DNA of 64,000 nt from Terriglobia bacterium (GCA_020072585.1 JAIQGL010000030.1:62001-126000), one strand, 5' to 3'; numbered from the stretch's first letter, positions 48,117 to 58,680 are shown. The notes: generated from the sequence alone by a model not told the origin. Numbers and translations: made by a program.

Positions 48117-50168
48117 ATGATGCCATTACTGGGAAGCTTTTGCCTTTTATTTGCGTTAGCGCTGGCTCTCTACTGTTTTGTCGTAGGGGTGCTGGCCGCC
48201 GTGCGCAGAGACGCCGTAGGTTATCGCCTGGCAGAGACGGCCCGCCGGGCCGGCATGGCCACCTTTGCCGCAGTCTTCCTGGCTGCGGCGGCGTTGGTAT
48301 ATGCGGCCATGACGAATGACTTTTCCGTCGCCTACATCCTTCATCACTCCAATCGTGCCCTGCCGGGACCATATAAGTTTGCCGCTCTATGGTCCGGACA
48401 GGAGGGCTCGATGCTCTTCTGGGCGCTGCTGCTCTCGGCCTATGGATTTGTGCTGCGGCTGCGCCACAAAGTCGATCAGCGTCTGGTGGCAATGGCGTCC
48501 ATGGTATTGGCGGGAATCCAGGTCTTTTTCCTGGTTCTGGTCAATTTTGTCGCCAATCCATTTGGCATGATGGACATCGTCGCCGCCGATGGCAACGGCC
48601 TGAATCCGTTGCTGCAATACCCTGAGATGGTGATCCATCCGCCGATGCTCTACCTCGGCTACGTCGGCGTCTCAGTTCCCTTTGCTTTTGCGCTGGCTGC
48701 GCTGATCATGCGGTACCCCGGCGAAAAATGGATCCATATTACCCGTCGCTGGACCATGGTGGCCTGGCTGTTCCTTACCTGTGGAATCTCTCTGGGCGCC
48801 CACTGGGCTTATGCAGTTCTGGGTTGGGGCGGATACTGGGGCTGGGACCCGGTTGAAAACGCCTCCTTGCTGCCCTGGCTTTCCACCACAGCATTCCTCC
48901 ATTCAGTCATGATGCAGGAAAAGCGCGGCATGATGAAGGTCTGGAATGTGTGGCTGATCTTTATCACCTTTATGCTCTCCATTCTGGGGACCATGCTCAC
49001 CCGCGCCGGCCTGGTCAGCTCAGTGCATGCCTTCGCGCAATCGAGTATCGGCTCGTGGTTTACGGGACTTCTGCTCGTCGTCTTTCTCGTCTGCCTATTT
49101 TTCTACGTTCGGAACCGGGATCATCTCCGATCAGAAAACAAGCTGGAATCCCTGGTTTCACGCGAATCCAGCTTCCTGTTCAACAATCTGGTGCTTCTGG
49201 GCGCGTGCTTCGCCGTGCTGTGCGGCACGCTTTTCCCCATCCTTTCTGAATGGGTGCGCGACGTCAAAATGAACCTGGGCGCTCCGTTCTATAACAAGGT
49301 AATGGTCCCGATCGGGTTGTTCCTGATCTTTCTCACAGCGGTGGGACCGTTGCTGGCTTGGCGCAGTACGTCATGGGGCAGCATCAAGCGCAATTTCAGA
49401 ATACCCGCGGTAATCTCCTTGCTCATTGAGATCGCAGTCAGCGCAATGCTGATCAAGAATGGCGTTCGTTTCTGGACGGATACCGGACAGATGTATGCGA
49501 TGCTGGCATTTTGTTTGAGCACCCTGGTCATCGCCACCATTGGTTCTGAATTTGTCCGCGGCGGCCTGGTCTGGAAAAACAAGCTACAGACCAACCTGCT
49601 TGCTGGAATGTATCAGCTCACCCGCCGCAATATGCGCCGCTATGGCGGTTACGTGGTGCACTTTGGCGTAGTGCTGGTCGTCATCGGTCTGGCGGGCGCT
49701 GCCTTCAACCGGGACAAAGAACAGGAAATGGCCAAGGGTGACGAGCTCCAGATTGGCCATTACACGCTGGTGGGCGAAGAATACACCGACGACGACAATG
49801 CCAATTACACATCCCATGCCGCCCTGCTCGATGTTTATAAAGACGGGAAATTCGTGACCCGGCTGAATCCCGAGGAGCGGTTCTTCAAGGCCAGCGGCGG
49901 ACAACCTGTACATATTGTGGCGAACCATTCCACCTTGAGCGAGGATCTGTACATCGTCTTTGAAGGCTTTTCAAATGGCCATCCCATGATCAAGGCCATG
50001 ATCAATCCGCTGGTAAACTGGATTTGGATTGGTGTGCTGGTCGTCGTCCTGGGTACCGGAATGGCTCTGGTACCGAATGCGGCGCTGGTTACGGCGCAAG
50101 TGCCCAAGGCCGCCGCCGTTGCTGCCATGGAAGAACAGGGCATGCATCCCGCAGGAGCAGGTAAATGA
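48117..50168 (+). CDS. ccmF: Cytochrome c biogenesis CcmF-type heme lyase subunit
   Basis: 683 aa multi-TM; 'WSGQEGSMLFWALLLSAYG', 'GYWGWDPVENASLLPWLSTTAFLHSVM', 'GTMLTRAGLVSSVHAFAQSSIG'. Confidence 0.94.
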   Translation: MMPLLGSFCLLFALALALYCFVVGVLAAVRRDAVGYRLAETARRAGMATFAAVFLAAAALVYAAMTNDFSVAYILHHSNRALPGPYKFAALWSGQEGSMLFWALLLSAYGFVLRLRHKVDQRLVAMASMVLAGIQVFFLVLVNFVANPFGMMDIVAADGNGLNPLLQYPEMVIHPPMLYLGYVGVSVPFAFALAALIMRYPGEKWIHITRRWTMVAWLFLTCGISLGAHWAYAVLGWGGYWGWDPVENASLLPWLSTTAFLHSVMMQEKRGMMKVWNVWLIFITFMLSILGTMLTRAGLVSSVHAFAQSSIGSWFTGLLLVVFLVCLFFYVRNRDHLRSENKLESLVSRESSFLFNNLVLLGACFAVLCGTLFPILSEWVRDVKMNLGAPFYNKVMVPIGLFLIFLTAVGPLLAWRSTSWGSIKRNFRIPAVISLLIEIAVSAMLIKNGVRFWTDTGQMYAMLAFCLSTLVIATIGSEFVRGGLVWKNKLQTNLLAGMYQLTRRNMRRYGGYVVHFGVVLVVIGLAGAAFNRDKEQEMAKGDELQIGHYTLVGEEYTDDDNANYTSHAALLDVYKDGKFVTRLNPEERFFKASGGQPVHIVANHSTLSEDLYIVFEGFSNGHPMIKAMINPLVNWIWIGVLVVVLGTGMALVPNAALVTAQVPKAAAVAAMEEQGMHPAGAGK

Positions 50169-50626
50169 AGCGCATCGCCAAATTGCTGCTGCTTCCCTGT
50201 CTGGTCGTACTGCTCATGGGTGCGGACAATCAGGAGGCCCGCTTCCAGAATATTGGCGGCAAGATCATGTGCACCTGCAGCTGCGCGCAGATGCTCTTGA
50301 AATGCAACCACGTGGGCTGCCCGAACTCTGACCAGATGCGACGCGAGCTCAGGGCCGCAGTCATGCGTACCAGTAATGATGAAGAAGTGCTGAACTGGTT
50401 CCGCGCAAACTGGGGGATCACCGCGGTGGTTGAACCCTCAACTCACGGATTTGAACTGCTGGCCTGGATTCTGCCCGCCGCCGGACTTGGATTAGGATTG
50501 CTTCTGGTCCTTTTGCTGATTCGCAGTTGGAAGCTGCGGCCTGCTCCAGCCGCCGCGGCCGACCTGAACCTTGCTCCTGATCTTGAAGCCATGCGCGCAC
50601 GCGCTCGACGGGAGACTGAACTATGA
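50165..50626 (+). CDS. CcmH-like cytochrome c biogenesis protein
   Basis: 'IGGKIMCTCSCAQMLLKCNHVGCPNSDQMRRELRA', C-terminal TM; overlaps ccmF. Confidence 0.8.
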   Translation: MKRIAKLLLLPCLVVLLMGADNQEARFQNIGGKIMCTCSCAQMLLKCNHVGCPNSDQMRRELRAAVMRTSNDEEVLNWFRANWGITAVVEPSTHGFELLAWILPAAGLGLGLLLVLLLIRSWKLRPAPAAAADLNLAPDLEAMRARARRETEL

Positions 50627-50919
50627 GTCCGGCTGTACTTGACTATGGCATCAAGATGTTTTGTTGCGTGTTTGCCGCAGGCGTCCTGGTCTATGTTTTT
50701 CTTCCCACCCGTGACACGGAAACCGGCGTGGACAAGACGCGCGTTGCCTATCTCTACGAACGTAAAGATGTGGTCTATGAAAACCTGCGCGACCTGAATT
50801 TTGAATTTAAATCCGGCAAGTTCACCCAGGAAGACTATGACGGCATGCGGGTAGGCCTGGAAGCCGAAGCAGCCCGCATCCTGGCGGAAATTGAAATGCT
50901 GGAATCTGTAAAAGCCTGA
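50623..50919 (+). CDS. Small membrane protein in the ccm operon
   Basis: N-terminal TM and helical tail; overlaps the ccmH-like gene by 4 nt. Confidence 0.55.
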   Translation: MSPAVLDYGIKMFCCVFAAGVLVYVFLPTRDTETGVDKTRVAYLYERKDVVYENLRDLNFEFKSGKFTQEDYDGMRVGLEAEAARILAEIEMLESVKA

Positions 50920-50933
50920 AGGAGCCCATTCCA

Positions 50934-52157
50934 TTGAAGCGAGCCGGTATTACCCTTCTCCTTTTCCTCTGCTCGGTTGCCGCCGTGGCGGAGACGTTGC
51001 GGGGCGTTGTCCAAAACAGCACCACCAGCAAACCTTCCGCCGGAGATGAGGTCACTCTCAAGAAAATCGGCAATGGCATGGAAGATGTGGGCAAAACCAA
51101 GACCAATGCCAAAGGCGAATTCAGCTTTACTGTCCCGCCGGCGCAGCAGCCCTACATCGTTTGGGTCCAGCACCAGGGCGTAACTTACACGCAGGCGGGT
51201 CTGCCTGGCGGGGGCCCGGTGGCGGTACGGGTCTTTGACTCTTCTACCAGCGTAAAAGACATCAGTGTCCTGGAGCATGCAATCGCGCTCCAGACCAGCC
51301 CGAATGGAGCAACGCTCAGCGGTGAAGAGATATTTACCGTCGCCAATCAGTCGAATCCTCCCCGGACACTCTACGGACCACATACGTTCACGCTGTATCT
51401 GCCGGACGGAGCCACGATCACAGAGAGCAGCGTGCAGACCGGCAAGACGCAACTGAAGGCTGCCTTGGTTCCCACCAGTGAAAAGAACAAGTATGCGTCT
51501 GTTTTTCCCATTCGACCGGGCCAGACACAATTCCATATCATCTATACCGTTCCTTATGCGGGTAAGTTGCAAATAGACCCCCGGTCAGACCTCACAACGG
51601 GAACCCTCATGGTGGCTGCTCCGGACTCCATCAAGGTCTCGCCGAGTGACGCCTCCGTCTATCAGAACACGACCAACCCGCAGTTCAAGAATGTGAACTT
51701 CTACGTAGCCAAAAACGTCTCCGCCCAGCAAAAAGTGGCATTTGAAATCGCCGGCAAGGGAGAGATGCCGCGTGAACCTGAGCAGGCGGCGGATCCTGCG
51801 CGTGGTGCGCCTGGACGCGGCGAACCTGCCGGCCCCGGAGGCGGTCTTGGCGTACCCAATGAAAGACCTGACCCGCTGCACTCCGGCCAGTGGCTGTTTC
51901 TGGGAGTACTCACACTCTTTCTGGCCGCAGGCGCAACTTTTGTTTACACCGCGAACCAGAACGCGCCCGTAGCAGCCACACATGCCCCGGGCCAGGACCG
52001 GTCCACAACGCTGCTGGAAGCCATGAAAGAAGAGGTGTTCCAGCTGGAATCTGATCGCTTGCAGGGCAAAATCAAGCCGGACGATTACCAGGCAGCAAAA
52101 TCCGCTCTGGATAAAACGTTGCAACGGGCTGTGCAGCGCCAGTCAAGCGCGAAATAA
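50934..52157 (+). CDS. Secreted/membrane protein with carboxypeptidase-regulatory-like N-terminal domain
   Basis: Signal peptide; 'TLRGVVQNSTTSKPSAGDEVTLKKI', C-terminal TM and coiled tail 'QLESDRLQGKIKPDDYQAAKSALDKTLQRA'. Confidence 0.65.
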   Translation: MKRAGITLLLFLCSVAAVAETLRGVVQNSTTSKPSAGDEVTLKKIGNGMEDVGKTKTNAKGEFSFTVPPAQQPYIVWVQHQGVTYTQAGLPGGGPVAVRVFDSSTSVKDISVLEHAIALQTSPNGATLSGEEIFTVANQSNPPRTLYGPHTFTLYLPDGATITESSVQTGKTQLKAALVPTSEKNKYASVFPIRPGQTQFHIIYTVPYAGKLQIDPRSDLTTGTLMVAAPDSIKVSPSDASVYQNTTNPQFKNVNFYVAKNVSAQQKVAFEIAGKGEMPREPEQAADPARGAPGRGEPAGPGGGLGVPNERPDPLHSGQWLFLGVLTLFLAAGATFVYTANQNAPVAATHAPGQDRSTTLLEAMKEEVFQLESDRLQGKIKPDDYQAAKSALDKTLQRAVQRQSSAK

Positions 52158-52180
52158 ACCAGCTACTTGAGAGTTCCTGA

Positions 52181-52675
52181 ATGGCCTTGATTGTCAAATC
52201 GTCTGCTTTGCATGGAGCTGGGGTGTACACCACGGCCCCCGTTAAAAAGGGCGCTCACGTTCTTGAATACACCGGCCCTCGCCTCACTTCAAAAGCATGC
52301 GAAGGCATGTACTCAGACACAGAGGTTACATACCTCTTTGCCATGGACGATGGCGACACGATCATTGATGGTTTCGGAATCGCAGCTTTTGTGAACCATA
52401 CCTGTGATCCCAACTGTGAGACCGATCAAATTGACAATCGCATCTGGATCATCGCCGCGCGCGATATTGAGGCCGGAGAAGAGCTCACCTACGACTACAA
52501 CCTGTTTGACGGCGACCCCGGTGAGAAAGCGCCTTGCTACTGCGGCCTGAAGGGCTGCCGGGAAACAATGTTTTCCACGGAAGAAGTTGCCCGCCAGAAA
52601 AAGATCCTGCGCCAGCGGAAAAAACGCAGAGCAGCAGCCCGCTTGCGGCGGCAAAAAGCCCGCAACTCAGCCTAG
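52181..52675 (+). CDS. SET-domain lysine methyltransferase-like protein
   Basis: 'GAGVYTTAPVKKGAHVLEYTGPRLT', 'AAFVNHTCDPNCETDQIDNRIWIIAARDIEAGEELTYDYN', post-SET-like 'CYCGLKGCRETMF', Lys/Arg-rich tail. Confidence 0.92.
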   Translation: MALIVKSSALHGAGVYTTAPVKKGAHVLEYTGPRLTSKACEGMYSDTEVTYLFAMDDGDTIIDGFGIAAFVNHTCDPNCETDQIDNRIWIIAARDIEAGEELTYDYNLFDGDPGEKAPCYCGLKGCRETMFSTEEVARQKKILRQRKKRRAAARLRRQKARNSA

Positions 52676-52682
52676 ACCTGTA

Positions 52683-53453
52683 TCATCTCTGAATTGATGT
52701 TGGCATTGTTGCGCTTATGGATTGGTCCAGCCGGATAACCATGCCTGTTTGCGCCGGAAGATTCACATCTTTGCCCTTGGTAGCAAGAACGTAGCCGCCG
52801 CCGGCAAGCGCGCCGATGGCCAGCCCTTTCAGCGGACCGCCAAAAATCGATCCAGCAACCGCGCCCGCGCCAATACCCACATCTTTACTGCGCGTGCCTG
52901 GCTGGCCCCGGCCCTCTTCATTGGCTTTTTTGGTGTTCTTGCCGCTGGTATCGTGAACTGAAATCAAAGTAGCTATTAGCGGAAGGGTTTGCCCGTTGGG
53001 CAGCACCACATCGCGGAAACGCAAGCTGAGTTTGCCTTTGCCGCGAAGGGCCGCCAGCGTTTTGCCATCATCTGCATCTGCAACCTCTCCCTCAATCCGT
53101 GAGCCACTGGGAATGACATCCAAGCCATTATTCGCATGCACCGGGTCGCTAACGGTCGCCGTGAAGCGGTCGCCGGGCTTTGAAGTTCTGTTAGAAAGAG
53201 GCGTATCCAGAGTGGCATGAATCTCCGTTCCGGCAGATACTCCATCGGCCACCCCGGGTGAGATTGCAGGAGTACTCTGCGTGGGCCAGTTCTGCCCGGA
53301 ATTCGAAGTTGCAGGCTGATTCAGGCTGGATGGTTGGCTTACTGCCGGAGGCTGATTGGGACTGTTGCTGCCGCCTGCCGGCGTTTGGGCGACCACCGCC
53401 CCAGCAACCACCGCGAACAGCACCAGTGTGGCTGCCCTGCTCGTCATGAACAC
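52683..53453 (-). CDS. Secreted hypothetical protein with glycine-rich zipper
   Basis: Signal peptide; 'IHATLDTPLSNRTSKPGDRFTATVSDPV', 'GAGAVAGSIFGGPLKGLAIGALAGGG'. Confidence 0.65.
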   Translation of the reverse strand: MFMTSRAATLVLFAVVAGAVVAQTPAGGSNSPNQPPAVSQPSSLNQPATSNSGQNWPTQSTPAISPGVADGVSAGTEIHATLDTPLSNRTSKPGDRFTATVSDPVHANNGLDVIPSGSRIEGEVADADDGKTLAALRGKGKLSLRFRDVVLPNGQTLPLIATLISVHDTSGKNTKKANEEGRGQPGTRSKDVGIGAGAVAGSIFGGPLKGLAIGALAGGGYVLATKGKDVNLPAQTGMVIRLDQSISATMPTSIQR

Positions 53454-53615
53454 CCCTCCTGAATTGCACTAACGTTGTGAGAGGCCATGAAAGAGTAACG
53501 GGTTGGCCTCGGTCAGCCTACTTTTTTCTCTGAATGAGCATCTCTGTTAGGAACAGAATGTCGCCGTATAACACGTTATAATCAGTTTTGATCTTTACCG
53601 TTACAGGAGTTCAAT

Positions 53616-53993
53616 TTGACATTGAATGGCCAGCCTTCCAAACCCCGAGTCTTGGTGGTGGACGACGAGCGCGTGATCGCAGATACCCTGGCAATTATCC
53701 TTAACCAGAACGGCTTTGACGCCTCAGCGGTCTACACTGGGACTGCGGCCGTGGACCGTGCGCGCGATACCAAACCTGATTTGATCATCAGCGATGTCAT
53801 CATGCCCGATATGGATGGGATTGAGGCGGCAATCCGTATCCGCCAACTCCTGCCCGGCTGCAAGATTCTTCTGTTCTCAGGACAGGCCGCGACTGCGGAC
53901 CTGCTGGAAAAAGCCCGCGCCCGGGGCCATGAATTTGAGATCCTGGCAAAACCTGTCCATCCACAGGACCTGCTCGCCAAGCTAAGGAATTAA
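53616..53993 (+). CDS. Stand-alone response regulator receiver protein
   Basis: 'VLVVDDERVIADTLAIILNQNGFDA...DLIISDVIMPDMDGIEAAIRIRQLLPGCKILLFSG...LAKPVHPQDL'. Confidence 0.9.
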   Translation: MTLNGQPSKPRVLVVDDERVIADTLAIILNQNGFDASAVYTGTAAVDRARDTKPDLIISDVIMPDMDGIEAAIRIRQLLPGCKILLFSGQAATADLLEKARARGHEFEILAKPVHPQDLLAKLRN

Positions 53994-54079
53994 ATTTCAA
54001 CCTCAAGGGATACGAGGGGTCACAAAAGATCATCTGGGTTTACGGCTTACTCCTTTGTGTTCCTTCGTGTCCCTTGCGG

Positions 54080-54679
54080 CTAAAGTTCCCTGCGTCCTTC
54101 CATCGCCTTCAGCATCGTCACTTCGTCGGCATATTCAATATCGCTGCCCGCTGGGATCCCCGTTGCAATCCGAGTGACCTTCACGCCGGGCCGCTTCAGC
54201 AGCCCCGTTAGATGTACTGCGGTGGCTTCGCCTTCAATTGTGGGATTGGTGGCGATAATAACTTCATCCAGGCTGCCGCTCTCAATCCTCTTCATCAATG
54301 AAGGAATACGCAGTTGCTCCGGCCCCACGCCGTGCAATGGTGAGATTGCTCCATGCAGGACGTGATAGACGCCGTTATAAAAGCGCGCCTTCTCAATGGA
54401 AGCGATGTTGGTAGGCTCTTCCACCACGCAGACCAGGCGCTGGTTGCGGGTTGCACTGGTGCAATAGCTGCACGGGTCAACATCCGTGATATTACTGCAT
54501 ACAGAGCAAAGATGAAGTTTTTCTTTAAGGTTGCGGATGGCCCCTGAGAGCGCATCTGCGTCTTCGCCACTGGAGCGCAGGATGTGAAAAGCCATGCGCT
54601 GAGCGCTCTTACCGCCGACGCCGGGAAGCTTTTTCAGTTCGTCAATCAGTCGAGCCATGGGCTCGGCAAACTTTGCCAC
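54080..54679 (-). CDS. recR: Recombination protein RecR
   Basis: '[27 protein letters not shown]', zinc motif [16 protein letters not shown], Toprim '[11 protein letters not shown]'. Confidence 0.96.
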   Translation of the reverse strand: MAKFAEPMARLIDELKKLPGVGGKSAQRMAFHILRSSGEDADALSGAIRNLKEKLHLCSVCSNITDVDPCSYCTSATRNQRLVCVVEEPTNIASIEKARFYNGVYHVLHGAISPLHGVGPEQLRIPSLMKRIESGSLDEVIIATNPTIEGEATAVHLTGLLKRPGVKVTRIATGIPAGSDIEYADEVTMLKAMEGRREL

Positions 54680-54687
54680 ATGTTCCT

Positions 54688-55002
54688 CTAAAGTCCCGGA
54701 ATTCCCATTCCGCCCAGCATTCCGCCCACGGTCGATTGCATCGCCTCGTCGACTTTTTGCCCGGCTGCATTCATGGCTGCCGTGACCAGGTCTTGCAGCA
54801 TTTCAACGTCGCCGGCTTTGACCGCTTCAGGATCGATCCGCGTCTCCAGCACTTTTTTCTGTCCATTCATCTTAATGGTGACAGTACCGCCGCCGGAAGA
54901 AGCCTCAACCACGGTCTGTTTCATCTTGTGTTGCAGGTCCTGCGCCTGCTTCTGCGCATTCTCCAGCATCTCCTGGAACTGGCGTGAATTGAATCCGCCC
55001 AT
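54688..55002 (-). CDS. YbaB/EbfC nucleoid-associated protein
   Basis: '[50 protein letters not shown]', located between recR and dnaX. Confidence 0.94.
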   Translation of the reverse strand: MGGFNSRQFQEMLENAQKQAQDLQHKMKQTVVEASSGGGTVTIKMNGQKKVLETRIDPEAVKAGDVEMLQDLVTAAMNAAGQKVDEAMQSTVGGMLGGMGIPGL

Positions 55003-55010
55003 GGCTTCTC

Positions 55011-56807
55011 CTAGTTCTTCTCGCGATGATCGATTACCGTTCGAATCTCCGCGCCAAATTTTTCTCTCATGCGCTGCACGATCGGATCGTCCGCAGCACG
55101 GCTTCGCGCGCTCACGCCGTTGCGAGGGCGCACAATCGCAGGCGCAGATCCATTGGCATGGGGCTGTGCGCCGCCCGCCAGCGACAGCTTCAAAGCGCGA
55201 CCCGCGGCCGCAGAGGCAGCGGCACTTGCCACCTGCCTTTGCTCTGCACTCACCAGGAAAGGAATCACTGATGCCGGTTTGGCAACGGTGACCACCAGTT
55301 CATTGCCCTGAATTCTTGGTGTACCCTCTGCCAGCGTGGCGGCCAGATTGTCCCCTCCCGGCATGTTCTCCAACGCTGTCAACACATGGCCCAGAATAGT
55401 CGCTGGATCGTCTGATGCCTCAGGTTCTTGTATCGCGACCTCCGTCGCAGTTGCCGTTGTTTGCATTTGAACAGCCGGTTGCTCCGATTCTGGAGTTGGC
55501 GATGCCGCCGACATCTCAGGATCAAAGTTGCGTCCTTTGCGCGCTCGGTCTGCTTCAAAGGGCGAGACGATGCCGGGCTGCCGCGTAGAAGGCACTCCAA
55601 TAGCGGACGCATTCGAAGCTACAGGAGCAGGCCGCACAGCTGGCGCTCTTTGCGTGCCCGTTGTTTGTGGTTCGCCGGCAACCTGGCTCAGGATTTGTTC
55701 CAGCGGCAGAATGCGTTGCGCGTGCACCAGTTTCAACACGCCCAGCTCAAGATGAAATCTCTGTTCCTGGCGATAGCCTAACTCATCAAACGTGCGCAGC
55801 ATGATCTGAAGAAACCGTGCCAGCTCTTCTTCAGAAAATCCGGCGGCAACGCGGCCCACGCGCGCCCGTTCGTCCGTGGAAATCTGAAGCAAGGGAGTAT
55901 TTTCAGTGGCCACTTTGGCTACAACGGCATTGCGCAGAAAACGCACCAACTGCCGGGCAAAGTGCGCCGGGTTATATCCCTCTGTCATCAGCCTGTCCAG
56001 CAGCCGCAGCGCCTCTTCACTTGAGCTGCGGGCAACGGTGCTCATCAGGTCTTCCATCACCTCTGAGCCGACATTCCCTACAAGCCCACGCACCAGCGGA
56101 CCACTGAGCGTGTCACCGCAACAGGCAATCGCCTGGTCCATGATGGAGAGCGCATCGCGCATGGAGCCATCGCCGGCCTCAGCCAGCACCGCCAGGGCTT
56201 CACTATCGGCAGCAATGTTCTCTTTCGCGGCAATCGCTCCCAACTGGCCAACAATCTCGCCAAACTTCACCGCATGAAAGCTGAAATGCTGGCAGCGCGA
56301 GCGGATGGTCTGCGGGATGTCTTCCGCCTGCGTTGTGGCCATCATGAAAATAATATGCGGAGGAGGCTCTTCCAGGGTCTTGAGCAGCGCATTGAAAGCC
56401 GCATCCGTGATCTGATGCGCTTCGTCCAGGATGTAAATCTTGAAGCGGTCACGCGCCGGACGATACCGTGCAGCGTCACGCAATTCGCGGATCTCGTCTA
56501 TGCCGCGGTTTGTGGCGGCGTCAATCTCAATCACATCCACTGAGCTGCCTGCCCGGACTTCCACGCATGACTCGCACACACCACAAGGCTCGGGCGCCGG
56601 CTTGTCATGAGCGCGGCAATTCAGGGCCATAGCCAGAATGCGTGCGATCGTGGTCTTGCCGATGCCCCGGTGGCCGCTGAAAATGTAACCATGCGCAATT
56701 CGCTGCTGCTCGATAGCGTTTTGCAGGGTGCGGGTCACGTGCTCCTGCCCAATCACCTCAGAAAAACGCTGCGGACGATACTTGCGCGCTAAGACCTGAT
56801 AACTCAT
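55011..56807 (-). CDS. dnaX: DNA polymerase III subunit gamma/tau
   Basis: 'MSYQVLARKYRPQRFSEVIGQEHVTRTLQNAIEQQRIAHGYIFSGHRGIGKTTIARILA', zinc module, 'DEAHQIT'. The start shown trims the 23-aa upstream extension of ORF 55011..56876. Confidence 0.95.
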   Translation of the reverse strand: MSYQVLARKYRPQRFSEVIGQEHVTRTLQNAIEQQRIAHGYIFSGHRGIGKTTIARILAMALNCRAHDKPAPEPCGVCESCVEVRAGSSVDVIEIDAATNRGIDEIRELRDAARYRPARDRFKIYILDEAHQITDAAFNALLKTLEEPPPHIIFMMATTQAEDIPQTIRSRCQHFSFHAVKFGEIVGQLGAIAAKENIAADSEALAVLAEAGDGSMRDALSIMDQAIACCGDTLSGPLVRGLVGNVGSEVMEDLMSTVARSSSEEALRLLDRLMTEGYNPAHFARQLVRFLRNAVVAKVATENTPLLQISTDERARVGRVAAGFSEEELARFLQIMLRTFDELGYRQEQRFHLELGVLKLVHAQRILPLEQILSQVAGEPQTTGTQRAPAVRPAPVASNASAIGVPSTRQPGIVSPFEADRARKGRNFDPEMSAASPTPESEQPAVQMQTTATATEVAIQEPEASDDPATILGHVLTALENMPGGDNLAATLAEGTPRIQGNELVVTVAKPASVIPFLVSAEQRQVASAAASAAAGRALKLSLAGGAQPHANGSAPAIVRPRNGVSARSRAADDPIVQRMREKFGAEIRTVIDHREKN

Positions 56808-56898
56808 GCTGGAATCTAGATTATACCCTTGCCGGAGGAAGAGATTTTCAACAGGCAAAGCCCGAGGACGTGCCACGCAGATTTCTTCTCTCTATTTG

Positions 56899-57564
56899 TC
56901 AGCGACTTGCAGACTTCGCAGGCTTTACGGCTGGTTCCTGGACTGAAGCGTTCACGCCTGACCACACCAATCGATGAAAAGCGCTGTCCATCTCCGCCGC
57001 GGAAACCGGCATTCCGCGATCAACCCACCAGCTAAGTGATGAAAACAACGCGCCTGCAAGCGCGTGCGCCGCTGCTGTGAACTGCCCAGGCTTAGTTCCC
57101 TTTGCCGTGCTCAATTTCATGAGCCGCTGCTGAATCGCGCGCGCAAACTGTCCCTGCCCCAGTTCCATCACATCATGGACCTTACCGGATGCCACCAGCG
57201 CTTCGCGGAAAATCTTTACCTCTGCAATGTGAGAAAACAGCTCTCGCACCGGCGCAACACGATTTGACTGTTCACCGCTTCGCTCGAGCATGCTGGACAT
57301 CATCTCCCAGAAATCCTCTACGTCACTGAGAAACAGATCGTCTTTATCACGATAATGCGTATAGAAAGTTGAACGCCCTACTTCAGCGCGGTCAAGCACG
57401 TCCTGCACCGTGATGGATTTGAATGGCCTCTCATGCATCAGTTCTACCAGCGCATCGCCCAGAGCGTCTCGTGTCCGGCGTGGGCGGCGGTCCATCTTTG
57501 GTTTTGCTTTTGGCTTTGCCGTGGACGCGGGCTTTGCCTTGGATGTCGGCTTCTTTCCGGACAT
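56899..57564 (-). CDS. TetR/AcrR-family transcriptional regulator
   Basis: 'TRDALGDALVELMHERPFKSITVQDVLDRAEVGRSTFYTHYRDKDDLF'. Confidence 0.9.
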   Translation of the reverse strand: MSGKKPTSKAKPASTAKPKAKPKMDRRPRRTRDALGDALVELMHERPFKSITVQDVLDRAEVGRSTFYTHYRDKDDLFLSDVEDFWEMMSSMLERSGEQSNRVAPVRELFSHIAEVKIFREALVASGKVHDVMELGQGQFARAIQQRLMKLSTAKGTKPGQFTAAAHALAGALFSSLSWWVDRGMPVSAAEMDSAFHRLVWSGVNASVQEPAVKPAKSASR

Positions 57565-57646
57565 TACATGCCCCTTTGTTCAGTTACAGCATATTTCCCG
57601 CAATGCCATATTGACGGCATGGCGTTTCAACTCTAAGTTCAAACGC

Positions 57647-58300
57647 ATGGCAGACAATCGCATGAGCGGCATGGCGCTGATTGCAGGAATGGCCGGATCA
57701 ATTATAACGATGGCTTTTCATCCGACCGGACACGATCTGGTTACTCCCGAACATTCAGCATCCATGATGCAGCTGAATGTAGTTGTTCATTCGCTGGCTC
57801 TGGTGTGCATACCGATCCTGTTCATGGGTGCTCTTGGTCTTACGCAACGGCTGGCCTCACCTAACAGGCTTGCACTGGCCGGGCTGGTGCTGTTCGGATT
57901 TGCCGAAGTCGCGGTCATGATTGCGGCTGTGGCAAGCGGACTGGTGGCTCCGGGGCTCTTTCACCACATGGCTGCAGATCCTGGCATGGCCGACATTTGG
58001 CGCGCCGTTCTCACACTGAACGGCCATCTGAACCAGGCATTCGCTCAGGTATATGTGGTTGCTTCATCGGCCGCAATTGTGCTCTGGTCGGCAGCTATTC
58101 TCCGCTCCGGCACTTTCTCACGGCCACTTGGACTTTATGGCTGCATTCTCGGGCCGCTCACTGTGATTGCAGTTCTTTCCGGCCATATCAGGCTCAATGT
58201 ACACGGCTTCGGCCTGGTCATTCTGGGTCAGGCGCTGTGGCTGATCACAGCAGGTGTGCTGCTCTGCAAAGAAGAGCCAGCTCAGTCCGCGTCAAAGTAA
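57647..58300 (+). CDS. Multi-TM hypothetical protein
   Basis: ATG at 57647 in ORF 57410..58300 (MADNRMSGMALIAGMAGSIITMAFHP); several hydrophobic helices; divergent from the TetR gene. Confidence 0.6.
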   Translation: MADNRMSGMALIAGMAGSIITMAFHPTGHDLVTPEHSASMMQLNVVVHSLALVCIPILFMGALGLTQRLASPNRLALAGLVLFGFAEVAVMIAAVASGLVAPGLFHHMAADPGMADIWRAVLTLNGHLNQAFAQVYVVASSAAIVLWSAAILRSGTFSRPLGLYGCILGPLTVIAVLSGHIRLNVHGFGLVILGQALWLITAGVLLCKEEPAQSASK

Positions 58301-58509
58301 GATCTCATTAACTTGATTACGAGTGATTAAGCCACAGCCGTTCTTTCCGGCTTATCTCCCAGATCACAATCTTCATGCCCACGTCGGCAAGTGCTGTGAG
58401 CTCCTTGCACTTTTTTTTGAGAGCTCCGCGAAAAACTTCATCGCAGAGACACCCTGTCTTTTGCCTTTGCATCTCACCGAATAACCCAAATGAAAGGTTG
58501 CATCTATCA

Positions 58510-58680
58510 TGAGCGAAGCTGCACGCGTTCCTTTACAGAATGCCAAGGCCACCACGACAGGTTATTCACCGCATTCCGGTGGAGTGCATTGATTACCGGA
58601 AGTGCGTTTGCCTTAGCTGGTTTATCCCGCCGTTCCAAAGCAAGTCTGGCTTTTGCAGCCGGCGGCTGATCTTTCTCTCT
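58510..58680 (+). pseudogene. Possible frameshifted remnant of a small membrane protein gene
   Basis: MSEAARVPLQNAKATTTG... in one frame; 'RLFTAFRWSALITGSAFALAGLSRRSKASLAFAAGG*' in another. Confidence 0.3.
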
